A stretch of DNA of 64,000 bases from Antedon mediterranea (Eukaryota > Echinodermata > Crinoidea > Comatulida > Antedonidae): the NCBI RefSeq assembly GCF_964355755.1, contig NC_092674.1, positions 20,238,001 to 20,302,000 of the forward strand, given 5' to 3'. This document shows, in pieces, positions 1 through 10,064 of the stretch. A program made the translations under genes and the position numbers. A model generated the notes under the pieces. That model had not been told where the DNA came from, did no database searches, and saw nothing but the letters and a program-made list of their open reading frames with translations. The first letter of the stretch is position 1, and every line of letters begins with the position of its first letter.

Positions 1-1439
1 ATATAAAAAAATTAATATAAGCAAAAATCCACTGACAGTAGTAATATACTTACTTTATTACTGTTTATCTGATCATTTACATACAGGAAAACAAGTTTAC
101 TACAAGTAGTGAAAAAAGTGTGTTAAAACAAGTAAAAACAAAACTGATCAAGAATGAAGAGTTAAAAGGATACAATGTTAAAATGAAAAGTATCGGTAAA
201 TAAATGTTGCATTGTAATCAAATTGATTCAATAAAACGCCATAATAGCATTTAGTATCTTGTTTCATCTTGCAATAAAACATGTAAAACACATTGATTTT
301 TCCCATTTTCTCATTTTAATCATCGACCACCGTCTGTATTACGTATGAGAAGCAATGCGAGTGAGAATTTATAATCCACGAAACAGAGAAACTCGACGGG
401 GCAGGCATTCAAACACGAACTTCAAATCCCGCATGAATCTAAAGGTGTCAGAAGTGAGTAGTATATAATCCGATTCAATTCATAAAACGTGAGGTATTTA
501 CAAGTGACAATGTAAAAACAAATGGCAATGTAATCTGATTAGTGGATGTAATGACTCCCACCAGGTTTAACTGAAGGGGGTGCAGTAAATAACAGCTAAT
601 TATAATAACAAATATTCAAAAACTTGTTGATATTATTAAATTAACAACTTTTATGTGTTTCAACCCTTTTGAGGGATCAAATCAAATTGTCACCAAACAT
701 GAAAAATAAAGATGAATATGAAAATTTCGAATTTGCAATTTCAAATTAGTTTTATTAAACAATTTATAATTAGGTTTATACAAAATTTGGCTTTAAAACC
801 TGAATACCTCAATGCTTTAAATTTTGCTTTTATCAAATAATTAATTTTTCACCCCAATTTTATTTTTGTCAAAAAGAACAACTATTATGTTTTTATTTGT
901 TCAAGGGACAATATCTTAAAAGACAAGAAATGTTATTTAGTGTCAGTGTCATAAAGGTCCCATAACTATTTAATACTAAACTAGCTACAATATGTACTAT
1001 ATACTAGTGTACAATTTATATTGTACTGTTCTGTTTATAACTGCAAATTAATAAATTAATTATTATTTTAAGCATATACAATTTTACAAAACATTTATCT
1101 ACAAATACATAAAGTACTGGTAATAAATTAAATATATAATAATTTTAATAATAAATACACCATGTTTCTTTCCCAGCTTGGCACTTCATATTTAAATAAA
1201 CAGAATTTACATTTTATGTCACACTAGCAAAGACATGTTGAAAGTGACAATTTCCATTTATGTCAATGATTGATTAAACTTGAAGGAAGAAAAGATTTAT
1301 ATATTAATAATTAAATTTAGGATAAATACAATTGTATTTGTAAATTTATTGAATTGAATTTTATTAATTTTGAATATAAATTAAAATATTTAGTAAGGAA
1401 GTTTAATTGAAATACAATATTTTATTTTTATTTTTTTTA
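1..1439. other. AT-rich intergenic DNA, nothing recognised
   Basis: Very AT-rich sequence with short A/T runs. I see no coding frame of substance, no RNA gene and no clear repeat structure. Confidence 0.6.
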
Positions 1440-1786
1440 TATTTTATTCAATCGAAACCAACAGCGATAATTACCGCCACTAACAGGTTTGATACAAACA
1501 AAGGCAGGACTGTTTAAAGAATCTTGATTGGTCCTAACATTGATCAAGGGCTTCTCTCGTCCAGTGCCCACCTTCACCAGAGTAAAGACAGATACTAGAT
1601 GCAGGGGCTGCCATAAGAGTCAGAAATGCTGATTTCAAATGCCTAACGGGACCCCAACTCGGGCCATATACAGCACCCGATATTCCCAGATGGTCTCCCA
1701 TCCAAGCTCTAACCTGGCCCAACGTCGCTTAACTTTGGTGATCTGACGAGAACCGGTGTTTCAACGTGGTAAAGCCATATTATATA
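1440..1786 (-). repeat. Candidate 5S rRNA-derived SINE (SINE3 type)
   Basis: On the minus strand a 5S rRNA-like head (1664-1786) runs into about 220 bp of unrelated body. The body ends in an A-rich tail that starts GATTGAATAAAATAT (near 1450). A 5S head, a body and an A-rich LINE-like tail is the architecture of SINE3 elements, known from fish and sea urchins. Only one copy lies in the window, so mobility is inferred. The alternative is a 5S pseudogene with chance flanking sequence. Confidence 0.5.
1664..1786 (-). rRNA. 5S rRNA-like sequence (probable pseudogene or SINE head)
   Basis: The minus strand matches eukaryotic 5S rRNA along its whole length of about 120 nt. Recognisable blocks are CACCGGTTCTCGTCAGATCA, then AAGTTAAGCGACGTTGGGCC (the box A region of the internal Pol III promoter), CTTGGATGGGAGACCATCTG and GGGAATATCGGGTGCTG (the box C region). 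The 5' end is diverged (GGCTTTACCACGTTGAA against the usual GGCCATACCAC type) and so is the last helix strand. No T-run terminator follows directly and sequence continues into a repeat-like body. That favours a SINE head or pseudogene over a working 5S gene. No second 5S unit is present. Confidence 0.75.
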
Positions 1787-3300
1787 TCTGCATGTAAAGA
1801 ATTGTTATGTCAAATATATTATAAAAATAAATTTAATTTGAACATTCAGAAATTTGATTTAAGCAACATATTATTTGAAAAGCACCGCTGATTTTTATTA
1901 TCAATTTCTGAAATGTGCAGTATATAAATGAAGTTGATTTTTTATTCACCTTCATAAAGGAAAAAAATACAATATATTATATTGTCACTTTTGGTACAAT
2001 ACAACATACAAAAATGGATAAATAGATACAAATATGTTTAAAATACAGAAATATAAATTCACAATTTTACCAAAATTTCACTAAAATAACAACCACAATT
2101 CATAATAAAGTTCTTGGAAAATGTTCCCTTTACTTTCAATTCTTAGAATTTGCATTATTTTCGAGTTCCTTAAATCTTACTTCATTTCTTAATAAAAAAA
2201 AAATTAATTTTATTTTAACCTTGAATGGTGTTGTTCACCTTTTGTTTCCATGCCAATAAAATTACAATTCATTTTCAAGAAACCCCAAAGGGGCACTTAA
2301 AAACTTATTATACAATTATCTTAAATTGAATTTACATCTTTGTTAATAAATTGCTTAAAACAATTGGTAGAAATAGTTAGATTTGGCAAATATACTTATT
2401 AATTTGTTAATCATTATTTAGTACGGAGGGAATGATTATTTTGATTACATGATTGGCTAGTTCTCTAATTAATTAATTTGTCTGTGCATATATATATGAT
2501 GAAGGCATTAAAGGCCCAGATGGAGGGCTGACAGTGACCTTAAGCTAGCCTAGTAATTCTTCAAGTCTTGCGCCTAGGGTGAAGATGAAATCATGTTGTT
2601 GCCGTGGCGCTGTCATGCTGGGAGTCAAGCCCACGAGTCAAGGGAAAACAGATATCATACCATGCAAGTTAAACGCCACCACAACAACGTGCTTTGTCAT
2701 CAATTTTTCACGCCAAATCTACCCCTACCAGCATTCTGGCTTTCATTTGTATTATTTGAGCCAAATTCCATTTCCTCTCTCGCCACAATAATGATGGTTA
2801 AATCATTTTGTATTAATCAGTGGTAATATCCAACTGTGCATTTCTCTTTCAGTATGATATTAACATATTGTATGTTTACCGGTAATTGTGTTTACATGCA
2901 GTTTAGTAATAGAAATTAATACCAGTATTGCGCTTATATTGTATTCTGTCGACGATCCGGACAGTAATCCAAGAGGACGGTAATTAACAGTATGATGGTT
3001 ATTTCGAGACACAAGCAATGGTCAGCCCACTTCTGAAAAAATACAGTCATGATAAGGCGAAAGTTAGCTATTATTGGTAATATAACTTTTGAGTGTGCTA
3101 TTTATTTAGCACTTTCACCAGCTGTTACAGTTCCATTACATAAACTACCAAAAAAGATGAAAAACGTTACTCACTTCTGTAGAAAAAAAACAAAAACCAT
3201 TATTATTTCACTTATAAAAACACAAATAAACGGTTTACCAAAAACCCCATGTCTGACAGACAATTTGACTCTTTTTGAAATTAATTAATACTTTATCGTT
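1787..3300. other. Intergenic DNA, nothing recognised
   Basis: AT-rich apart from a slightly GC-richer patch at about 2510-2650. Short open frames at 2579-2826 overlap in two frames, lack codon bias or known motifs, and are not called. Confidence 0.5.
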
Positions 3301-3404
3301 TTGATTTAGCTTTTCGGTTTTTTTTTGTATCTCCATTGAGATCCAGCCACTGATACCCACCGCTTTGTCATTTTTTTAGTAATTTGCCTTTGGATTTATA
3401 TATA

Positions 3405-3455
3405 GGACATCTGCATATCAAGCAGGCGGTCCGAGTTCGAGTCTCTGTTGGGGCG
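3405..3455 (+). pseudogene. tRNA-like copy A, 5' truncated
   Basis: It starts within the D arm at GGACATCTGCATATCAAGC and keeps the anticodon arm, T arm and 3' acceptor strand TTGGGGC. The acceptor 5' strand and D stem 5' side are replaced by a TATATA tract. A T-run follows. This 3' acceptor strand is the best-preserved partner for the GCCCCAG of copies B and C. Confidence 0.7.
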
Positions 3456-3544
3456 ACTTTTTCTTTAATTCTAAACCGCCCGGTGATATACTGAAATTTA
3501 ATTAATTAATTTGAAATGATAAAGATAACTCGAACCGAGACTCG

Positions 3545-3616
3545 AACTCGAACCGAGACTCGAACTCGGACCATCTGCTTGATATGCAGTTGCCCTAACC
3601 ATTAGACCACTGGGGC
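3545..3616 (-). pseudogene. tRNA-like copy B with duplicated T arm
   Basis: On the minus strand it begins GCCCCAGTGGTCTAATGG and has the same ATATCAA anticodon loop. The T-arm segment is tandemly duplicated (TTCGAGTTCGAGTCTCGG, about 18 bp) and the 3' acceptor strand is lost, so the cloverleaf cannot close. It faces copy C across about 160 bp. Confidence 0.7.
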
Positions 3617-3779
3617 TTTTATGGTATTGTTCAAACTCGATTGAATAGCGACTCTTTTCATTCTCGGCGTGGTACGGCGGAACAGCACTAGTCCTCAGTT
3701 GTACTCACGCGCAACAGAGATCAAATTGATATATATATATAGAGTCGCTATCCAATCGAGTTCGAACAATACCATGAAA

Positions 3780-3851
3780 GCCCCAGTGGTCTAATGGTTA
3801 GGACATCTGCATATCAAGCAGGCGGTTCGAGTTCGAGTCTCGGTTGGTGCG
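3780..3851 (+). tRNA. tRNA-like cloverleaf, anticodon ATC (probable SINE/pseudogene)
   Basis: All 72 positions fit a cloverleaf. Acceptor GCCCCAG pairs with TTGGTGC with one mismatch. The D stem GTCT pairs with GGAC around the loop AATGGTTA. The anticodon stem TCTGC pairs with GCAGG around ATATCAA. The T stem TCGAG pairs with CTCGG around TTCGAGT. The A-box (TGGTCTAATGG) and B-box (GTTCGAGTC) for Pol III are intact and a TTTTT terminator follows within 6 nt. The loop gives anticodon ATC, reading GAU. An A at position 34 in a two-codon box would be edited to inosine and misread Glu codons, so a working tRNA-Asp is unlikely. The D arm resembles tRNA-Glu or Gly. Several copies in one repeat also argue for a SINE-like origin. 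Confidence 0.6.
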
Positions 3852-4140
3852 ACTTTTTCTCATTATCCCAGATTTCCTCATCTTTATCGTTTCAAATTAA
3901 TTAATTAAATTTCAGTATATCACCGGGCAGTTTAAATTAATGTTCTTTGCCTGATTTGTTTATATATAAAAGTATCTCTTCGGAGATCCCGCCTCGTGAA
4001 TAAAAATACTGTAAGATAAGGGCGTATCAATTTGATCTCTGGTGCGCGTGCGTACAACTGAGGACTAGTGCTGTTCCGCCGTACCACGCCGAGAATGTTA
4101 AAGAGTCGCTATCCAATCGAGTTCGAACAATACCATGAAA

Positions 4141-4206
4141 GTGGTCTAATGGTTAGGACATTTGCATATCAAGCAGGCGGTCCGAGTTCGAGTTTCGGTT
4201 GGGGGA
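4141..4206 (+). pseudogene. tRNA-like copy D, acceptor 5' strand deleted
   Basis: It lacks the first acceptor nucleotides (the leader ends CATGAAA and runs straight into GTGGTCTAATGG). The D, anticodon and T arms are otherwise kept, with a C-to-T change in the anticodon stem. A TTTTT run follows. Confidence 0.7.
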
Positions 4207-4314
4207 ACTTTTTCTCATTCTCCCAGATTTCCTCATCTTTATCGTTTCAAATTAATTAATTAAATTTCAGTATATCACCGGGCGGTTTAGAATTAATGTT
4301 CTTTGCCTGATTTG

Positions 4315-4337
4315 TTTATATATATATATATATATAT
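4315..4337. repeat. (TA)n microsatellite
   Basis: A run of alternating TA dinucleotides ends the tail of the fourth tRNA-bearing unit. Shorter TA tracts end the other units. Confidence 0.9.
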
Positions 4338-6146
4338 GGAATACACTAGCACTAATGAAGAGTGATAAATGTTGTCCAAAAGCTCTGCACATTTTTTGGC
4401 TGTTTTACTTTATTGTTTGATTTTAACTTTTTGATCATTTTATTTGTATTTCCAGCAGATCCAGCGACTGATACCTACAGCATTGTCATTTTTTCAGTAA
4501 TTTGCCTTTTGATATATATTATATATATATAAAAATATCAGGCAGAGAACATTCTAAACTGTCCGGTAATATACTAACATTTAATTAATTATTTGAAACG
4601 ATAGAGATGAGGAAATCTGTAAGAATGAGATTCAATTGGTATTTTTCAAATGTGACTGGATAGCAACCCTCGACGTGGTATGGCGAGTCCATCAATTGTA
4701 AGCACCAGAAAATTGATATATATTACATTTTTCATCCTTGTCGTAAGAGTAGTTGATCAGTCCACATCAATTTTTTACTTTGTTGACTAGTCGATAAGTG
4801 ATATTTTAAATATTCTAAACAGGATAGATGTATGTTCTTTTGCTGGTTTCTTCCCAAATATTTTTTAGACATTCTTTGTATACGTTAATACTATGTCAAT
4901 AGGCCTAGATACTGTATTTTCACATGAGTAGGTGTGTACACTGGTTTGTGATGTGTCTATAAATAACAGGTATGTTAGAGTTAATTCAATAGAATACTGA
5001 AGAACTTGTTTGAACATGACTATATTGAATCGCTTTGTCCAACAATTGAAAAGAATAAACAAGCAGTAATATGACAACAAAATGAGTATATAGATCAAAC
5101 AAAAAGCTTTTCTAATGGCTATTTACCTGATTATAAATAATCTTCAACTCTTTGATCAACAAAGCAGTTGACGATAACAATATCTCATGTCTCCAATAAA
5201 AACCCACCACTCAAGGGACTTGTAAATGATTCTGATGTAATTTCATTATAGACCTTGTTGAGGTTAATATTATAAGCATCTTCAAATAAGGATAATTTTT
5301 AAGAATCTCCATAAAAGCGAAAACAAATTTGTTTAGATTTCTGTGTGAATATGCAAGCTCCATAGACAATATTTAGACATCATCTCCCTTCCCCTTGGAA
5401 GTCTGGTAATGTCAAAAAATCTTTATGTGTAGGCCTAATGTGTGTTTTTCATTGTTTGGGTTGCCTATGTATTTATTACTTATTAGTATTATTTCAAAAA
5501 ACAACAATTTTGTCTAAAATTTTTAAATTAACGGTCTGTGTAGACGTGGGTATTGCCTCACATCACATCTTTCAATCTTTATCTATACAAAATTACAAAT
5601 AGTTACACAATTCAGTTTTATCTCAGATGAGCAGTATAATCCATTCCGGACAATAAGAAGAATACTAGCAGGGGTCAACGATAACAATACCTTGGTCAAT
5701 AATTGTATACGATATCTTGTAAAATAAATACCGTGATATCTATTAGCAAGTGTAAGCAGACTGCAGCATGTCACCATCATTCTCCTTGTGGTGTTTCACA
5801 AACTTTACGCCGTAACGTTATGGTACGATCATTTTATTATCAAGTATTGGCCAATAACACAATTTCATAATGCAAAAGTAGGGGCCTGCGCATTTATGGA
5901 CAATTTAGGACTTAGCCTATAAGGCAGATGTCTCTTGTCAATTCTCCACTTGGTACCCACTTTATGGAGCCTATAAGACCCATAGAAATAAGTGAAATTT
6001 GTGAAAACTATCGTTTCATTTTGCCTGAACTGTTAAACAAAACCCAATTCAACAGTTATTTTTTTTTTTTTTAAATAGGTAACTTTCGTCACTAGAATTT
6101 TAAATTCTCAATATTTATAATTGAAAATGGTAATCTTGTATTCTCG

Positions 6147-6233
6147 CCATTTGATTGGTTAATTACGCATCACGTGTCATTTATTAGTGCAAAATAATGA
6201 ATGAAGTGGTGTGTAATTAACCAATCAAATTGG
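6147..6233. repeat. Short palindromic MITE-like hairpin
   Basis: The left arm CCATTTGATTGGTTAATTAC (6147-6166) is matched in inverse by GTAATTAACCAATCAAATTGG (6213-6233), with about 46 bp between. The arm core (ATTTGATTGGTTAATT) also occurs once near 13903-13918. That suggests a small dispersed inverted-repeat family. Confidence 0.55.
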
Positions 6234-7744
6234 ATGATAATTCAAGATGGATTAATTGAATAAAAGTATGTCATAAAACAAATATTAAATGTTCTATGTT
6301 CGTTGAATAAAAAAAAAGCATCCTACATCAATTGGATGTAACCACAAGGATTAAAATAATCTGTAAAAAGATATTGACATTGAGATACAATAACAGTGAT
6401 TTACAAATGTGTAATAACCAATATGATCTGTAATCAAATAAATAATTAAAGAGGAATATTTTAGATTATTATTCTATTCAAATATTAGTTTACTGTTGGT
6501 TTTGTTGAATTCAATTATAACTATTGTTCTGGAATGAATCAAATCAAAGAGAAATTCTAATTTAAAATTCTGTGTATTAAAGTGAAATCACTTTATACTG
6601 GTATTTATATATTGATGGTGATATTTATGCAATCAATTGATACAAATTTAGTCATGAATATTAGTTTGTATTCATAATGAAGGTCATTCGCTGACGGTAT
6701 AAATCTGGGGCGCACCTGAGTGAAAAAACTAAGCATAATGCAGGCTTTGTGGCTATCAAACATTTTTAATACAATTATTCTCGAGAAATTAATATTCATG
6801 TTGGCCGCAGTTTATTTGCTAAATTTTGTTTATTAATAAGACCAGAGGTTTCTTGAAACAGTGAAACCCATATCAACAAAAGTACACAAGTATTTTTATG
6901 CTTTGAGCATAAAGGACTATTATATTATACTTTTTAAGTACAAAATAGGCCTACTGATGAGTAAAACCTTTGTTAAGAAGTTCTAAACAGCGCTAAACAT
7001 TTAATAATTGATTTAAACATTTTACTGATTTTAGTTTAAAAGTTTAAACAGAAAGAAATTGCCCCAGCTACATCCAGTAACAATTTTTAAAGATAGATAT
7101 AATATATTCATCAATTGGATATGAGTATTTTTTGTCATCACAGGACTTGCTTAAATCAATCTTTATTAATGAAACTTAAACTTAATCAAACCAAAAGAAA
7201 TTAATTAAAATAATAGTAAACAAAAACTTGAGGAATATTTTGTTTACATTTTCAGGGTATAATATCACCTGATTCTTCTATCTAACTCTTTTTTACATTA
7301 CAGATAACTTGATTTATCAATCCTACATTGTGTGGGTGCTTGAAATGTCAATTGCCATTTATTTGGTGCAATCTACATTATTTATCATCTAATTGTGCTG
7401 CTCATTGTTCGTAATTTGGTCAGGTAATAGAACATAGGTACGATATCTGTTGACATTATATGATAAGATACATGGATGGAAGCGGAGCAACAAAAGGCTA
7501 TTTGACATTACATATTGTTCCAGACTGCGTTATCTTCACATTTTGATACTGGTGTTAGGTCCTGAAAGAAAAGCTTTTTAAAGGGTCAAGGGGTTGTTGA
7601 TTGTAGGTTCAATGTTGCTGATAACGGGTAATACAGATTGCGTTTTTCTAATACATAATTGACCCTATATACATATGGATTAGTAGGGCAATATGTCTAT
7701 AAGGGCAGCATTTCATTTCCTCCAGAGATTGTGATACAAACATT

Positions 7745-7860
7745 TTTATAATTGATTGAATTTTATTTATTTTTAAATGTAAAAATACAAATTAATAGTC
7801 TATATCGTGCCTGCTTTACCTGGATAAACCGGCAATAGCCCTCTTACTCTGCAGAGAGGA
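7745..7860 (-). repeat. Probable 3' end of a truncated LINE
   Basis: On the minus strand GC-richer sequence (about 7805-7860) passes into AAATAAATAAAATTCAATCA. This is the layout of CR1/L2-type 3' UTRs: a GC-rich UTR, then AATAAA, then a short tandem tail. There is no coding part. Confidence 0.35.
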
Positions 7861-8134
7861 TACAATTATGAAAAGAAGAAAATCTGTTGACCACCCTATT
7901 GTTTAATGGTATTGTCATCGCCGTCCTCCAAATAGCATAATCATTTCTAATTTTTTAGTATGAATCTTATTTATTTGTCTACAATATATATTAGTGTGTA
8001 TATTTTGGCGCACAAATAACTAGTTTAAATGTAGTTGAATTGTTTTATAAAAGGCATGTTTCCCCCTTTTTAACAGCAAACAGAAACGACAAAGTGTACT
8101 AAAACTACTACAAGTCTCATTTTAGGAAGTGGAG

Positions 8135-8205
8135 TAAATCATGTGATTGAACCCCGGACCTTGGGATTGGAATGCAAGCATGTTAATCAGCACGTCCACT
8201 GCATT
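8135..8205 (-). repeat. Possible tRNA-derived SINE fragment
   Basis: The minus strand contains GGGGTTCAATCAC, a good B-box, with GTGGACGTGCTGATTAACA upstream at about the distance of a tRNA D arm. The T stem does not pair well, so this would be a decayed tRNA-like head. Confidence 0.3.
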
Positions 8206-10064
8206 TCATTTATTCTAGAACTGTTATGTTTATTTGAGTGTTACATGTTACCGGTTATTTCAAATTTGTCTTGTTTCTGCCTCTAGTAAACAGAGCAATG
8301 ATAGAAATTACTTCCCGTATAAATTGTAATACATGTTTGAAGTTTTCTTTATCCACATCTGATGTACTGTGTTATCCTTTGGTGCTAAAAAGTGTAAAGG
8401 CAAGTGTTAATTGTGTTTTTTTTTATTATCTATGAACAAAGAAAAATGGATAACATTATTTTGTTCAAATAGATATTTCACATGATAAATATTCCTTTTG
8501 GGTTTTGTGATATTTTTCTCACGGTTTAGACAATTTTTAGACAAAGTAAAGAGATTTACAAAAGAGTATATACAATAAGAAGTTAGGTTACATAAAAGCA
8601 ATAATATTGATAGGCATTGTTGCTTAATATCAATATGCCTAATAGTCATAAACTATAATTTAGACATTTACAACCAGATTAAAAAAAAAACAAAATGTAT
8701 GTGAATTTATATATATTATATTATACAAAAATCAGCAAAGGCTAAATGAATTGCATTCATAGACAAAATTATGTACAACATAGAAAAAGTAACAATGATG
8801 TGCCATGGAAAACCAACCTGTAATCTATACATCAATAATATAATATTCAGACTGTTCAATAAAAACTATTGCTAAAAATTTTGACTTGATGTAAATGAAT
8901 AAAGCTTAAAATAATAGTAAAAGCATCAATACAACTAGATGAATGCTTTGCATTTAAGCATTATTAATTTTAATTTTTCTGGACAACTATTATTACATTC
9001 ACACTGAAAATAAACAACAAATTAAGTTTAGCGCAATCACATTCATCTAATGTAATTCAATGTCAAATGTCAGACAGATATTTAAGCAGTTTTCTTCTCA
9101 TCACTGTTGGAAATCAGGTTAGGTAGAGTTCAGGTGTTCTAACCTTATTTGCCTTCCAGACATATTTTCCATCACGATAAAATAATTTACATCATATTGT
9201 TAACTGCTTAGATTAAGCTTTTTCATTTTCAGAAGTAATTTTATCCGAGTTTTAACAGTAGCCCAATAACCTAGATATTAATGGGTAAATTCTTGTATAA
9301 AATAGTACATGGTCACATGATCTGATCACATGACTAACAATGCATTTATTACTAAATCATTCGCATATAGATTTCCGGCCGTCAATGGGATGGAACGTCC
9401 AGCTGAGTTAGATGGCCATCTGGTTATATACAGAATTGGGTTAAATAAATAACCTAGATTCTCAAACACTTGGATAGCTTTTCAACAGTAAGACAAAAAC
9501 GTGAAAGATAAAAGGAAGAAAAAACAAGGGTGCATCAAAGTAGATAATTTATAAAGGTGGAAGTTCAATAGAAGAATGTGTCCAGAGCAGAGGGGGGTAA
9601 CTGGCAGGGTTAATTCATCAATAGCTTGTGAATAGCGCAGAAACTAGGGCAGGGAGCGAACAGCATGGAAAATCTTTGCAATACGAAGTAAACAGCTGTG
9701 ATCTGTGATCTCATTCGTCGAGTGTTTCTTCATTTCTAATTGACTGGCTGTTTCAAAAAACTTTAGATCATTCAGCACATAGCGTGTGTTTAGATATCTT
9801 TGTAACTAAATGAAGCTAAACAAAATAAAACTATTGGTACAAACATGAACAAATTTTCAAAAAGATTATTGGATAGGTGGCCTACTTAAAAAGTGACATG
9901 CAACATAGGTGAGGTGGCTAGTGTAATTACTCACAATACAGCTACATTTATCTATTGAATCAGATGTGTATTCATATTTAAATCAAGTAACAAAAATAAA
10001 TGCTTTGATTTTATCTGAAAGCTCGAACTTTAATTTACTTAATTAATTAATAAAGCTCATCATT

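Larger units (their letters stand above)
3325..4725. repeat. Compound array of tRNA-bearing repeat units
   Basis: Four tRNA-shaped cores (3405-3455 +, 3545-3616 -, 3780-3851 +, 4141-4206 +) sit in near-identical surroundings. Each unit has a leader of about 120 bp containing GGTACGGCGGAACAGCACTA (or its complement) and GAGTCGCTATCCAATCGAG. The core follows, then a tail of about 115 bp with CAAATTAATTAATTAAATTT and TATCACCGGGC. The second unit faces the third. A fifth, inverted unit (4540-4725) has the leader and tail but no tRNA core. A direct repeat (about 3325-3400 and 4444-4530, sharing GTAATTTGCCTTT) borders the array. The family is unassigned; a tRNA-derived SINE, or a tRNA pseudogene carried by a transposon, are both possible. 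Confidence 0.75.
4726..10060. other. Intergenic DNA with short repeat fragments only
   Basis: Apart from a hairpin (6147-6233), a LINE-like tail (7745-7860) and a tRNA-like SINE fragment (8135-8205), this stretch is AT-rich. It holds no open frame over about 80 codons and no recognised motif. Confidence 0.5.

Noticed and set aside
1534-1722. 62-codon minus-strand frame with PVRHLKSAF
   Set aside because: It is a reading of the 5S rRNA-like sequence and its repeat body, not a protein gene.
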